Source of the DNA: Brevibacillus reuszeri
Lineage (GTDB): Bacteria; Bacillota; Bacilli; Brevibacillales; Brevibacillaceae
Length of the DNA: 64,000 nt
NCBI RefSeq assembly: GCF_002897295.1
Contig: NZ_BEXF01000008.1
Coordinates: 62,001 to 126,000 of the forward strand
Direction of reading: 5' to 3'
Every line of letters starts with the position of its first letter. Position 1 is the first letter of the stretch. The notes beneath the pieces are model-generated. The model was not told the DNA's origin. It worked only from the letters and a program-made list of their open reading frames with translations, and ran no database searches. The position numbers were made by a program, and so were the translations under genes. Below are positions 53,873-63,312 of this stretch, piece by piece.

Positions 53873-54655
53873 ATGAGTGAAATTAGCGCATTATTTCGAA
53901 AAAGAATCGGGTTATCTGAAGATGAGCCTATTTCCTTTGAATCACTGGGAATGGTGCTTGAAAAAACAGCAACAAGCCTTCCTTTTGAAAATGGCTGCAT
54001 AATCGGAAAGAATACGAGCAGGATTACGAAAGACTATCTGCGAGAGAAAATGCTAGTGAAAAAAGAAGGCGGCCTTTGCTATGAATTAAATTCGCTCTTC
54101 TACTTTTTCCTGATCGAAAACGGCTTTCAAGCAGCCCTGACACGCGGAGTTGTTTATAAACCCGCAGCTCAACAATTTCTGACTATCGGGAGAACACATG
54201 TCACGATTCTTCTGACGCATCAGGGACAAACCTATGTGATTGATACCGGCTTTGGAGGGAATTTGCCCCTGCAGCCTGTTCCTTTGACGGGAGAGATTAT
54301 CTCCTCTCGTAATGGACAATTCCGGATCAAGCAAATGCCAAGCGAGTATGGAGACTATGTTCTGGAAATGAAGCTCGCATACAAGGATACGGACTGGAGA
54401 ATCGGATATGCATTTGATCCCAAAAAGCCAGTGACGGACGTATCCGAGTTCGATGAGATTCAGGAGATTATCGCGAATCACGCCGAGTCGCCCTTTAACA
54501 AGACGCCGCTGCTCACCCGTTTTACGAACTCAGGAACGATCACCCTAACGGATACCTCCTTTACGCAATGGGTAGATGGCAAAATGTCAAAAGAGCAAAT
54601 AGACAGCGAGAGATTTAACGAGCTGAGGCGGCAGTATTTTGGCATTAGCGAGTAA
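53873..54655 (+). CDS. Arylamine N-acetyltransferase
   Basis: A 260-residue NAT that moves an acetyl group from acetyl-CoA to arylamines or hydrazines. The catalytic triad is complete: Cys69 in EGGLCYELNSLF, His109 in GRTHVTIL and Asp124 in VIDTGFGGN. Length and order agree with Bacillus NATs. ATG 53873 follows GGGAGG. No linked biosynthetic genes are seen, so a detoxification role is likely, though NATs also close macrolactams in antibiotic clusters. Confidence 0.92.
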   Translation: MSEISALFRKRIGLSEDEPISFESLGMVLEKTATSLPFENGCIIGKNTSRITKDYLREKMLVKKEGGLCYELNSLFYFFLIENGFQAALTRGVVYKPAAQQFLTIGRTHVTILLTHQGQTYVIDTGFGGNLPLQPVPLTGEIISSRNGQFRIKQMPSEYGDYVLEMKLAYKDTDWRIGYAFDPKKPVTDVSEFDEIQEIIANHAESPFNKTPLLTRFTNSGTITLTDTSFTQWVDGKMSKEQIDSERFNELRRQYFGISE

Positions 54656-54744
54656 GTTGAGTAAGCAAATCTGTGAAAACGGCATGAAATTGCTAGGATC
54701 GCTCATAGACTAGTAAAGAGATACTAGGCAAAGGAGCGGAATGG

Positions 54745-55206
54745 TTGATGATAATCCTGCGCGATGGACTGTTATTTCTGGTAGTGGTAGCATTTTACTC
54801 ACTGGCAGGCTTTGCGTTTCCAGGTGGTGGGGCTTGGTACGAGTCTTTGACCAAGCCCGATGGAACACCGTCTACTTCTCTTCTTGCGGTCATTTGGTTC
54901 CTTTTGCACCTGTTGATCGCTTTCTCCGTTGTCTTGCTTGTTCGAGCTGGGCAAATGAATCAGGAGTTATTGCTACTGTTTGGAATAAATTGGTTTTTCA
55001 ATCAACTATTTCCCCTGTTACTGTTCGGATTTCAGCAGCTTTTTTTAGCCACCTTGGATATGGTATTCGTGACGTATTCGACATGGGTGCTCATTCGGGC
55101 TAGCCGTCCTCATAACAAGATTGCCTCTTCCCTGCTCATTCCTTATTTGCAATGGAGTGCGTTTGCGATATGCCTTGCTGTGGGATTTTGTTGGATCAAT
55201 CTTTGA
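54745..55206 (+). CDS. TspO/MBR family membrane protein
   Basis: A 153-residue protein with five hydrophobic segments and the pattern AFPGGGAWYESLTKPDGTPS near residues 24-43, followed by ALLAVIWFLLHLLIAFS-like and NWFFNQLFPLLLFG stretches typical of TspO. TspO binds porphyrins and related ligands and is linked to stress. TTG 54745 or ATG 54748 may be used; AAAGGAG lies eight or eleven bases upstream. Confidence 0.85.
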   Translation: MMIILRDGLLFLVVVAFYSLAGFAFPGGGAWYESLTKPDGTPSTSLLAVIWFLLHLLIAFSVVLLVRAGQMNQELLLLFGINWFFNQLFPLLLFGFQQLFLATLDMVFVTYSTWVLIRASRPHNKIASSLLIPYLQWSAFAICLAVGFCWINL

Positions 55207-55226
55207 GAAAGCGACCAATCGAGCAT

Positions 55227-56486
55227 TCAGAGGGCCCGTGCTTTTCGTTTCTTTTCTTCCTGCAAAAAGGGGATGTGCATCAGCAGCTTCAGTACCATTC
55301 CGACTCCCAGGATCACGATCGGATAAAGAAGCGGATACGAATCAAACAGCTTTCCATACAGGTGAAAACCGGCGAACCGACTGATGGCGAACAGCATGGC
55401 CATGACAGAAACAAAGCGCCCCAGCATGATTGGGTCGATGGTCTGCTGGTAAAAGGTCCGAAAAAATACCCCGTATGTACCGAAGGCAAAAAATAGCAGA
55501 AAGCTGACTGCCCCGAAAAAGCCGACAACAAGTGACGGGTGGTGTGAAAGCGTCTGAATAAATTCAGGGTGGACCAGCAAAAGCAACGGACAAACAAACA
55601 GGATCAAGCCGAGAATGCCGATCCCGATATTGACGGGTAGCGTATACCTTTTTTGCAAAAACACGACCCCTACGATGCTGCACAGGGAGCCGGCTGTCTG
55701 CAAGCTCTCGACCATCCCGAAATCAAGATCGCTGCCGATAAATACCTGCTTGATCAGGAACGGAAAGCCGAGAAGTACAAACGGAAACAGAAACACATGT
55801 GTCAGCATTCCATTCGCTACCAGTGAGAATATTCGCGTGTCCCTCGTAAAGGACTGCAACCCCGTTTTCAGATCATGTAAAATGGTGGTAGCAGAGTCCT
55901 TTTTTATTTGCGGCGGCAGTACAATCAGGAAAGTAGCCGCCACTGACAAAAGACAGAGAGCAGCATGGACGAGAAAGACCATGCTGATTCCGAATTGGCT
56001 GTAGACCACCGTTCCTATAAAAGGAGCGAGTACCCGAACGCTTTCTACAATGGTTGTATCCAAAGCATTGGCATCGTTCAACTCATCTTTTTTAACAATG
56101 GCAGGCAGGAGCGTCACGTAGGCGGGCGCTGCAAACACATCGCAGGCAGAAAACAACATCACACAAACGTAAATCACCTCTACCTGGATGGGGCCAAGCT
56201 GAGCAAAAATAAACATAGCGAGAAGACATATGGCTCTCCCGGACTCCAAGAGAAGTATCAGCGTGCGTTTGTTCATCCGATCGACGGCTATTCCAGCGAG
56301 CGGCCCGAATAACAGATGTGGAATGATGCCCAGAGATAGGACCGATGCAAACTTGGTTGCTGAGCCTGTCAGGGCCAGAATGTAGAGAGCAAGCGAGATG
56401 TTGAGAAAGATGGTGCCGGAAAGAGAGAGCGATTCCCGGACGAGAAACAATACGAAATTGCGGCTGCGTAACAAGGACCAGTTCAT
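55227..56486 (-). CDS. MFS transporter, MFS_3/enterobactin-exporter-like
   Basis: A 419-residue 12-helix transporter. The N-terminus NWSLLRSRNFVLFLVRESLSLSG and the loop FGPLAGIAVDRMNKRTLI between helices 2 and 3 identify the drug/siderophore-exporting MFS_3 group. It is divergent from an AraC-type regulator over a 137-base gap with three repeats of ATTATTGCG, so that regulator is likely to control it. Substrate unknown. It converges on tspO, leaving 20 bases between them. Confidence 0.88.
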   Translation of the reverse strand: MNWSLLRSRNFVLFLVRESLSLSGTIFLNISLALYILALTGSATKFASVLSLGIIPHLLFGPLAGIAVDRMNKRTLILLLESGRAICLLAMFIFAQLGPIQVEVIYVCVMLFSACDVFAAPAYVTLLPAIVKKDELNDANALDTTIVESVRVLAPFIGTVVYSQFGISMVFLVHAALCLLSVAATFLIVLPPQIKKDSATTILHDLKTGLQSFTRDTRIFSLVANGMLTHVFLFPFVLLGFPFLIKQVFIGSDLDFGMVESLQTAGSLCSIVGVVFLQKRYTLPVNIGIGILGLILFVCPLLLLVHPEFIQTLSHHPSLVVGFFGAVSFLLFFAFGTYGVFFRTFYQQTIDPIMLGRFVSVMAMLFAISRFAGFHLYGKLFDSYPLLYPIVILGVGMVLKLLMHIPFLQEEKKRKARAL

Positions 56487-56524
56487 CTTGATGGAAACCC
56501 CGCTATCTAAAAGGTAATGAACCT

Positions 56525-56589
56525 ATTATTGCGAACAAATTGGAGATGGTCTCGGCGATTATTGCGCTTCTATTCCGCCAATAATTGCG
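56525..56589. promoter_or_regulatory. Direct repeats between MFS and AraC genes (candidate operator)
   Basis: ATTATTGCG occurs at 56525-56533 and 56558-56566, and ATAATTGCG at 56581-56589, with starts 33 and 23 bases apart. Direct repeats of this size are typical AraC-protein sites. Confidence 0.5.
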
Positions 56590-56623
56590 GAATCTGACAA
56601 GAGGCGTGGAGAGGATAAAAGCT

Positions 56624-57460
56624 ATGGAGGATGTATCCAAATTACTTAGGCTGGAGATGGAGCAGTGCGCCATCCTTATTTATCAGGTGGCAGCCCATTC
56701 AGCAGACGAATTGCATGATCATCAAGGATTTTATCAAATAAGCATTCCGCTAAATGGATCGCCCCGTATGGAATGCAACGGGGAGATCAGAAAGGTAACA
56801 GGCGATCAGCGTCTCGTGCTCTCTCCTGGCTATCGTCATCGGCATTATGCCGGAGAGGAGGCGAGCCGCATGATGCTGCTTTTTTTCAAAGAGTCATTTT
56901 TGCGGGGAGTAGAGGAGGAGAGACTTGGGAAACCGGCTTCCTCCATCGAATTTGTTCCGTGGGCAGAGGGGGCGACAGATATGTTTCGTCGATTGGCGGA
57001 GCATTCTGTGCTGCAAACCATGGCACGGCCGCTTTCTGAGCTGGAGCAGCAAGAGACAGAGCTTGAGCTGGCTCGCCTGCTTTTGACCTTGCAGGATGGG
57101 ACACATGACAACAAGCATGAGGATCGAAGCTTGCTCATTTCTCATCCGGGGCTTCGCCGAGCTGTCGATTTTCTTTATGAGAAATCTTCGGAGAACATAC
57201 AGCTGGATATGGTCGCAGATGCTGCCGGACTCAGTAAATATCATTTGATTCGGCTATTCCGTGCACAGCTGGGCCAAACCCCTGCACAATACATCGCTAA
57301 TTTACGCGTAAACAAAGCAATCCAGCTCCTTCAGAAAACGAAGCTGGATATTACGGCAATTGCATTTGAGGCAGGGTTTGGCAGCCTGGGCACCTTTGAG
57401 CGAGTCTTTAAAAGGCGAACGGGTCACTGTCCCAGTCAATTCCGTCAACGCCAGGATTAG
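56624..57460 (+). CDS. AraC-family transcriptional regulator with cupin sensor
   Basis: ATG 56624 after GGAGAGG gives 278 residues. The N-terminal cupin-like domain (about 10-150; ELHDHQGFYQISIPLNGS, LVLSPGYRHRHYAGEE) probably senses a small molecule. The C-terminal pair of helix-turn-helices (about 180-275) includes MVADAAGLSKYHLIRLFRAQLGQTP and AIAFEAGFGSLGTFERVFKR. Divergent from the MFS transporter, which it probably controls. Its stop lies only three bases from that of the convergent deaminase gene. Confidence 0.92.
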   Translation: MEDVSKLLRLEMEQCAILIYQVAAHSADELHDHQGFYQISIPLNGSPRMECNGEIRKVTGDQRLVLSPGYRHRHYAGEEASRMMLLFFKESFLRGVEEERLGKPASSIEFVPWAEGATDMFRRLAEHSVLQTMARPLSELEQQETELELARLLLTLQDGTHDNKHEDRSLLISHPGLRRAVDFLYEKSSENIQLDMVADAAGLSKYHLIRLFRAQLGQTPAQYIANLRVNKAIQLLQKTKLDITAIAFEAGFGSLGTFERVFKRRTGHCPSQFRQRQD

Positions 57461-57463
57461 AGG

Positions 57464-58756
57464 CTACAGCCCCTCTACCAAACGAGCTGCCCGTTTTGTT
57501 GACTGTGTACGCACCTCGTCCCATGACATGGTTAACAGCTGACGATGACGCATTAACATTTGTCCGTTTACGATCGTCGTATCGACATCAGCTCCCGTGG
57601 CACTGTACGCAACGAGAGAGTGTAGATCGTGAATCGGCTGCAAATGCGGCTTGTTTAGATCAAGCAGGATCAAATCGGCTCTTTTTCCTTCCTCGAGAGT
57701 TCCCACCTCATGGTCAATACCGAGCAGCTTGGCACTTTCAATCGTCGCCATCCGCAGCGCTTGCTCGGCAGGCAGTACCGTTGGATCGAAGTGCTCCAGC
57801 TTTTGCAGCCAGGTTGCTGCTTTTATTTCGGCAAACATATCGAGGGTTGTGGCACTGCCTGCTCCGTCGGTACCAAGCCCAACCGTTATGCCGTTTGCGA
57901 TCATTTCTGTCACTGGTGCAATTCCGCAGGCAAGCTTGAGGTTGCTGACAGGGTTATGGGAGACGCCACCTCTCATCCCGCGCAGCAGCTTGATGTCACT
58001 GTTCGTCAGATGAACTGCATGTGCGAGCAGGACGTGATTGTCTTGAAACAGTCCGACTTCATTCAAGTATTCAGTTGGGGTCTGGTTGTATTTTTCCTTG
58101 ATTTTCCCGATTTCTTCGCGGGTTTCTGCGAGGTGAATATGGACAGGGATGCGTCGATGCCGCGCTAGCCGGACGACCTCGGCCAAAGGCTCGGGCGGGC
58201 ATGTATAAGGTGCGTGCGGACCCAGCATCGTCGTAATTCGTCCATCGCCAGCGCCTGAGTAGTTATCGATCAAATCGAGTGCTTCTGTCATGCGGCGACC
58301 TCCATCATCCTCCAAAAAGACGAGGCCGCGAGTCAAGGAGGCGCGCATTCCGCTGTCCACTACAGCTTGGGCAACTGCATCCATATGAACGTACATATCG
58401 GCAAAGGCAGTGGTGCCCGATGCGATCATTTCGGCTGTTCCGAGCATCGTGCCCCAATAGATGTCTTCCTTGGTCATGCGTGCTTCCGCGGGGAGCATTT
58501 TTTTGTCTAGCCAGTCCATCAGCTTCAGATCATCGGAAAAAGCGCGCAAAAGTGACATGCTGGCATGGTTGTGCGCATTGATGAGTCCAGGCATAGCAAG
58601 CATTCCTTTCCCATCCAGCACCTCGTCGACTTCCTCCTCGATAAAGGGCGCAAGTCTTTCAATCCGTTGTCCCTCGATCAAAATATCGCCTACAAACGGC
58701 TTTTCTCCAGTACGCATGGTGAGAATCCAGCACCCTTTTATCACAGTACGTTTCAA
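57464..58756 (-). CDS. S-adenosylhomocysteine / methylthioadenosine deaminase-type amidohydrolase
   Basis: A 430-residue metallo-amidohydrolase. Start TTG 58756 with AAGGAGG nine bases upstream. The motifs MPGLINAHNHASMSLLRAF, GPHAPYTCPPEPL, VHIHLAETREEI, LLAHAVHL and VGLGTDGAGSATTLDM match the MtaD/SAH deaminase branch, which converts SAH or MTA to the inosine forms and belongs with salvage of methyl-cycle products. Guanine or other aminohydrolase activity cannot be excluded. It stands alone. Confidence 0.88.
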   Translation of the reverse strand: MKRTVIKGCWILTMRTGEKPFVGDILIEGQRIERLAPFIEEEVDEVLDGKGMLAMPGLINAHNHASMSLLRAFSDDLKLMDWLDKKMLPAEARMTKEDIYWGTMLGTAEMIASGTTAFADMYVHMDAVAQAVVDSGMRASLTRGLVFLEDDGGRRMTEALDLIDNYSGAGDGRITTMLGPHAPYTCPPEPLAEVVRLARHRRIPVHIHLAETREEIGKIKEKYNQTPTEYLNEVGLFQDNHVLLAHAVHLTNSDIKLLRGMRGGVSHNPVSNLKLACGIAPVTEMIANGITVGLGTDGAGSATTLDMFAEIKAATWLQKLEHFDPTVLPAEQALRMATIESAKLLGIDHEVGTLEEGKRADLILLDLNKPHLQPIHDLHSLVAYSATGADVDTTIVNGQMLMRHRQLLTMSWDEVRTQSTKRAARLVEGL

Positions 58757-58888
58757 AGCAATATTCCTCCTTGAATGGTTGATGGCTCCAAGCGTAAACG
58801 TTCACGTGACGGCAAAGTCAAGGGGGAATTGATTTGGAAAAAATAGAAAGAATCATGCGAGTAGTGTATATCTTTCCTCTTTTGAAAT

Positions 58889-58936
58889 ATTGTTTATTAG
58901 ATAACAATTGACGAAAGAAATAAAGCTTCATAAAAT
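58889..58936 (+). promoter_or_regulatory. Promoter and operator of the RpiR/sugar operon
   Basis: TTGACG (58908-58913) and TAAAAT (58931-58936) are 17 bases apart, a strong sigma-A promoter. ATTGTTTAT (58889-58897) and ATAACAAT (58901-58908) form an inverted repeat overlapping the -35 edge, a good place for RpiR repression. Confidence 0.65.
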
Positions 58937-58963
58937 GAAGGTAAGATTTGGGGGAAGAAAGCG

Positions 58964-59833
58964 GTGTCACACATGTTAAATGGAGGTCTTGTTAGTCTGC
59001 AAGCCATTTTGGACGAATTGAAACCATCAGAGCGTAAAGTCGCTCAGTTCATTCTTGCCCATCCAGAGGATGTGGTGAAGCTATCCGTACAAAAGCTGGC
59101 GGAGTTGAGTGGGGTATCCGAAGCAACGATCATCCGTTTGGCCCGTTCTTTGAATATGAAAGGCTACCAGGAGTTGAAGCTGCGGATTGCTGGCGATTTG
59201 ACGAAGCAGACAGCTGCTACAGGTAGTTATCAGGAAATCATGATGGAGGGCTCGGTCGAATCCATCATGCAGGCAGTCAGCTGGAACAATGTCCAATCCA
59301 TTCAGGATACATTGTCCGTCCTGTCAAATGAGGAAGTAAAAAAGGCAGTAGATGCTCTGTCTCGGGCACGCAAAATTGATGTGTACGGCGTAGGTGCGTC
59401 TGCAGTCATCGCAGACGATATCAGGCAAAAGTTTTCCCGGATTAATTTGTGGTGTGAAGCGTACTCTGATTTTCACGCACAGCTGACCTCTGCCGTCAAT
59501 TTGACGGACAAAGATGTGGTGATTGGCATCTCCTACTCCGGGCAAACCGAGGATATCATCCAGTCTTTGACGGAAGCAAGGCAGCAGGGAGCAACGATCA
59601 TTACGTTGACCAAATTCGGTCCATCACCAGTCGCGGATTTGGCTCATATACGCCTCTTTACCAGCTCGGTAGAAAAAAGCATCCGAAGCGGAGCGATGGC
59701 ATCTCGGATTGCCCAGTTGAATGTGATCGATATTTTGTTCATCACGATGGTCAGCCGCAAGCAGGAAGAAGTAATTCCGCTTTTGGAAAAGACGAGACTG
59801 GCTGTAAGCAGAACGAAACGCTCATCGAGCTGA
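58964..59833 (+). CDS. MurR/RpiR-family transcriptional regulator
   Basis: A 289-residue protein from GTG 58964 (or ATG 58973) behind GGGGGAAG. N-terminal RpiR-type helix-turn-helix (about 5-80, LKPSERKVAQFILAHPEDVV, LAELSGVSEATIIRLARSL) and C-terminal SIS domain (about 125-270, IDVYGVGASAVIADDI, VVIGISYSGQTEDII) that binds a phosphorylated sugar. MurR senses MurNAc-6-phosphate. The neighbouring serine hydrolase makes a MurR-like role likely. Confidence 0.92.
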   Translation: MSHMLNGGLVSLQAILDELKPSERKVAQFILAHPEDVVKLSVQKLAELSGVSEATIIRLARSLNMKGYQELKLRIAGDLTKQTAATGSYQEIMMEGSVESIMQAVSWNNVQSIQDTLSVLSNEEVKKAVDALSRARKIDVYGVGASAVIADDIRQKFSRINLWCEAYSDFHAQLTSAVNLTDKDVVIGISYSGQTEDIIQSLTEARQQGATIITLTKFGPSPVADLAHIRLFTSSVEKSIRSGAMASRIAQLNVIDILFITMVSRKQEEVIPLLEKTRLAVSRTKRSSS

Positions 59834-59850
59834 ACAAAAGGAGGGGGAGC

Positions 59851-60897
59851 ATGAACGAAGTGAAGCTGCTTTTGCAAAAATGGGTAGACGATGGCTTGTT
59901 GCCGGGTGCTGCCTTGCGCGTCATTCATGATCGACGTGTCTGGTATGCCTGCGATGTAGGCAAGACGAGCGTGACGGGGGATCAGCTAGTCACACCTGAA
60001 ACGCTGTATGATCTGGCTTCATTGACCAAGGTGACGACGACGCTTCCTGCTCTCCTGCTTTTGTTCCAAGAGGGAGTTCTCGCTCCGGATGATCGGATTG
60101 GCATGTACTTCCCTGATTGTCCAGCCGATAAAGCTTCGATTACGATTGCTCAGCTGCTTACACATACATCTGGGCTGCCAGCTGATCTGGAGGAGCGGAG
60201 GCGAGACAGCCAGATCGTTTTGCCAGAGCTTCTTTTTCGGCAAAAGTTGCTTCATGCCCCCGGCACACAGGTTGTATACAGTGATTTAGGGATGATCTGG
60301 CTGGGGCTTTTGATCGAGCGTGTAACAAAACAAAAGCTCGACGCCTATGTGACGAATCATGTATACGAGCCGCTCGGGATGAATCACACTCGATATTGTC
60401 CGAATACTTACGTTTTTAGGAATATTGCGTATACAGAATATTGCTCGCTAACAGGAAAATATATAGCAGGCGAGGTACACGATGAAAAAGCGTATGTGAT
60501 GGGAGGGGTAGCTGGTCATGCAGGGCTGTTTTCGACTGCGGATGACCTATGCCGTTACGCAATGAGCTGGCTGTACGGCACCCCGCCACTTATCTCTGAT
60601 GAATGGAGAGAGCAAGCGATTCACTGGCACACGGTGCAGGCATCTGGAAGCAGGGGATACGGTTGGGAGCTGAATTGTTCCCAGACGCTTCTCAGCTGTG
60701 GCAACGGCTTCCATCCATCCAGCTATGGACATACAGGCTTTACAGGAACGAGCATGTGGATCGATCCGGTGCAGGATTTGGCGGTCATCTTTTTGACGAA
60801 TGTCGTTCATCTGGGACGTAACCATCAGCTTAGGCAATTGCGACCGCTATTACATGACGCTGTCACGACTCAGCTACACAAGAGTCTGACTGAATAG
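59851..60897 (+). CDS. Serine hydrolase, beta-lactamase/penicillin-binding-protein fold (YbbE-like)
   Basis: A 348-residue class C-like serine hydrolase. Active-site Ser57-Lys60 in DLASLTKVTTTLPAL, and Tyr143 in VVYSDLG as the YXN-type motif (YSD here). HTGFTGTSMW late may stand for the KTG triad, as HTG. Such proteins (YbbE in B. subtilis, EstB-like) act on peptidoglycan-like peptides or esters. No signal peptide is visible, so it is probably cytoplasmic. Between murR-like and sugar transport genes it likely processes an imported muropeptide; inference. Confidence 0.88.
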   Translation: MNEVKLLLQKWVDDGLLPGAALRVIHDRRVWYACDVGKTSVTGDQLVTPETLYDLASLTKVTTTLPALLLLFQEGVLAPDDRIGMYFPDCPADKASITIAQLLTHTSGLPADLEERRRDSQIVLPELLFRQKLLHAPGTQVVYSDLGMIWLGLLIERVTKQKLDAYVTNHVYEPLGMNHTRYCPNTYVFRNIAYTEYCSLTGKYIAGEVHDEKAYVMGGVAGHAGLFSTADDLCRYAMSWLYGTPPLISDEWREQAIHWHTVQASGSRGYGWELNCSQTLLSCGNGFHPSSYGHTGFTGTSMWIDPVQDLAVIFLTNVVHLGRNHQLRQLRPLLHDAVTTQLHKSLTE

Positions 60898-60931
60898 AGC
60901 AAGGCGCAAAGAATAAGGGGGAGGGTTTAAG

Positions 60932-62242
60932 ATGAAGCAATTTCGTTTTCATGCAGCAGCTTCAGTCGTGCTGGCAGCGGCTATGGCACTTGCCGGATGT
61001 AGTGGTGGCGGCGGGACAGAGCCAGCAAAGCCGGGAGGGGAGCCGGCTGGCAATGCAAGCGGCGGTCAAGGGGGAGGCCAGCAGGTAACATTGTCGATGC
61101 ATAGCTGGCGTGTAGAAGACACAGAAGGCTACAAGCAAATCATTAAAGCATTTGAAGCCGACAATCCAAACATCAAGATCGAGTTCAAGCCGTTCAAAGC
61201 AACTGAGTACAATACGATTTTGAATACAGCGCTTCAAAGTGATAGCGGCCCAGACATATTGCAGCTTCGTCCATATGCACCAGGCGTTTCTTTAGCGGAA
61301 GCAGGCTATTTGGAGCCGCTAGACGGTGTTGCTGGCATCTCCAGCTTTCCAAAGGATGTTCTCGCAGCAGCGACAGGCAAGGATGGCAAGGTGTATGGAG
61401 TGCCGCTTTCTCTAAACTCCACACAATTTTACTACAACAAAAAAATATTTGAGGAAAATGGATTGAAGGAGCCAAAAAGCTGGGATGAGCTGATCGCAAC
61501 CTCAAAGGCTTTGAAGGAAAAAGGAATCGTTCCGATTTCCTTTGGTGCGAAGGAAGGCTGGCTGTTGTCCCTGAGCCATGGCGTAATCGCCCCTGCCAGC
61601 TACAACAGTGACTATCTTGATAAGCTGCAAAAAGGGGAAACCGACCTCAAAAGCCCAGAGTTTTTAGGAAGCGTGCAACGCATGCAAGAACTCATCCCTT
61701 ATTTCCCGGAAAATTATGTGGGTCTGGAATTGAATGATATGAGAACGTTGTTTGCTACTGGCAAGGCTGCGATGTTCATCAACGGAAGCTTTGAGCTGGA
61801 AGGAATCAAAAAGCTAAATCCTGACCTGCAGCTCGATTTTTTCCCAATGCCGACAGATGATGGCAAAGCTGTCATTACGACATGGGTAGATGGCTCGTAT
61901 GCGGTCAACAGCAAGTCGAAGCACAAGCAGGAAGCGATGAAATTCATGGAATTTATGGCAACCAAAAAATTTGGAGAGCTGTTCGCTAATCAATTCAAAC
62001 GAATCAGTGCAGTACCGGGTGTGACGACTGATGATCCACTCGTGAATAAAATGGCAGAGCTTTCTCAGTCTAGCTCCACACCGTATTTGATGGTTGTTCA
62101 TTTTGCAGAAGGCAAGCCGACAACGAAGCAGACGTTGGAAAATGCGCTGCAAGGAATGTATTTAGGCAAAATGAGCCCGGAGCAAGTAGTGGATGAAGTG
62201 CAAAAGTCCGCTGCCACCTGGTACCCGCCATTCAAAAAATAG
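60932..62242 (+). CDS. Sugar ABC transporter substrate-binding lipoprotein
   Basis: A 436-residue family 1 binding protein. The signal ends in MALAGCSGGGG (lipobox Cys near residue 23), then a Gly/Ala-rich linker, and the mature part begins VTLSMHSWRVEDTEGYKQII. Typical patterns are IKAFEADNPNIKIEF and VYGVPLSLNSTQFYYNKKIF. It is anchored outside the membrane and hands an oligosaccharide or amino sugar to the permeases that follow. The binding residues do not reveal the sugar. Confidence 0.93.
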   Translation: MKQFRFHAAASVVLAAAMALAGCSGGGGTEPAKPGGEPAGNASGGQGGGQQVTLSMHSWRVEDTEGYKQIIKAFEADNPNIKIEFKPFKATEYNTILNTALQSDSGPDILQLRPYAPGVSLAEAGYLEPLDGVAGISSFPKDVLAAATGKDGKVYGVPLSLNSTQFYYNKKIFEENGLKEPKSWDELIATSKALKEKGIVPISFGAKEGWLLSLSHGVIAPASYNSDYLDKLQKGETDLKSPEFLGSVQRMQELIPYFPENYVGLELNDMRTLFATGKAAMFINGSFELEGIKKLNPDLQLDFFPMPTDDGKAVITTWVDGSYAVNSKSKHKQEAMKFMEFMATKKFGELFANQFKRISAVPGVTTDDPLVNKMAELSQSSSTPYLMVVHFAEGKPTTKQTLENALQGMYLGKMSPEQVVDEVQKSAATWYPPFKK

Positions 62243-62261
62243 GTAAAGTAGGAATGGGCTG

Positions 62262-62289
62262 CGGGAGTGGATCAATCGATTCGCTCCCG
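62262..62289 (+). repeat. Intercistronic hairpin between binding protein and permease
   Basis: CGGGAG (62262-62267) pairs with CTCCCG (62284-62289). Such hairpins after binding-protein genes usually keep permease expression lower than binding-protein expression. Confidence 0.6.
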
Positions 62290-62321
62290 TCATCCTAAAA
62301 AGAACCTATGCAAAGAGGGGG

Positions 62322-63272
62322 GTGGGCGTCATCAGTACTTTTGAAAGACCAACCATCCGACCAAAAGGCCGAGCACGCTGGCTGATTCACCTATTTCCTA
62401 TTCCCGCACTTATCGTATATGGGCTGTTTGTCGTCTATCCGATCATTTCGGCGTTTTTATACAGCTTGTACGACTGGGATGGAATCAAGCGTGGAGTATT
62501 CGTCGGACTGAAAAACTTCGTGACATTGTTTACCGTAGAGCCGTTTAACGAGATGTTTTGGAATGCATTTGGCCACAATGTTTACTATTTTATTGTAGAA
62601 ATGATTGTGCAAAACGGGATTGCCTTTGGATTGGCTTTTCTCATTTACAGAAAAATTCGCGGCTCCAGCTTTTTGAAGATCGCTTACTTTATGCCAAGGC
62701 TTCTCTCTGTCATTGTAATTGGGTTTTTATGGAAATTGATATTGAATCCCAATTATGGTGCGCTGAATACGCTGTTGACCAAGATCGGGCTTGAGGAGTG
62801 GGCGAAGCCATGGCTCGGAGATCCCGATACAGCACTGCTTGCGATTATCCTCATTAACTGCTGGTTTGGTATTGGGTTTGCGATGCTGATTTTTCTGGCG
62901 GGTCTGCAATCCATTCCGGAAGAGCTGATTGAAGCAGCCAGACTGGATGGCGCTAGAGGAATCAGCTTATTGTGGAAGATCATTTTGCCGCTTTGTATGC
63001 CATCCATTACGATCATGACGATCTTTACGTTTATTCAGGCCTTTGAAGCGTTTGAGCTGGTATACGCGATGCAAGGCTCGATGGGCGAACCATTTCGTTC
63101 GACAGATACACTGGCCGTTTACTTTTATCGCTTGGCATTCAGCAGCGCTGGAGGTGCAGGTGATGTATCAGTCGGTCTTGGCTCTGCGCTTGCCGTTGTT
63201 CTCTTCTTTATCGTGGCGTCAGTATCTGCGCTCTCGCTTTATTTGATGCGCAAGCGTGAAGTGCAGCATTAA
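62322..63272 (+). CDS. Sugar ABC transporter permease, MalF/UgpA type
   Basis: A 316-residue membrane protein with six helices. The ATPase-coupling EAA loop reads EELIEAARLDGARGISLLWKIILPLCMPS at about residues 202-230. GTG 62322 directly abuts an AGAGGGGGG ribosome site; no better start is close. It forms a heterodimer with the next permease. The ATPase gene is not in the window and may be a shared MsmX-type ATPase (inference). Confidence 0.92.
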   Translation: MGVISTFERPTIRPKGRARWLIHLFPIPALIVYGLFVVYPIISAFLYSLYDWDGIKRGVFVGLKNFVTLFTVEPFNEMFWNAFGHNVYYFIVEMIVQNGIAFGLAFLIYRKIRGSSFLKIAYFMPRLLSVIVIGFLWKLILNPNYGALNTLLTKIGLEEWAKPWLGDPDTALLAIILINCWFGIGFAMLIFLAGLQSIPEELIEAARLDGARGISLLWKIILPLCMPSITIMTIFTFIQAFEAFELVYAMQGSMGEPFRSTDTLAVYFYRLAFSSAGGAGDVSVGLGSALAVVLFFIVASVSALSLYLMRKREVQH

Positions 63273-63312
63273 TCTTGGATTTGGCAAAAGCCTTAGAAAG
63301 GAGGGACATGAT

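Noticed and set aside
54741..55103. 120-codon plus frame starting with a good ATG at 54741
   Set aside because: It overlaps tspO in another frame and has no recognisable domain; the tspO frame has the conserved TspO pattern.
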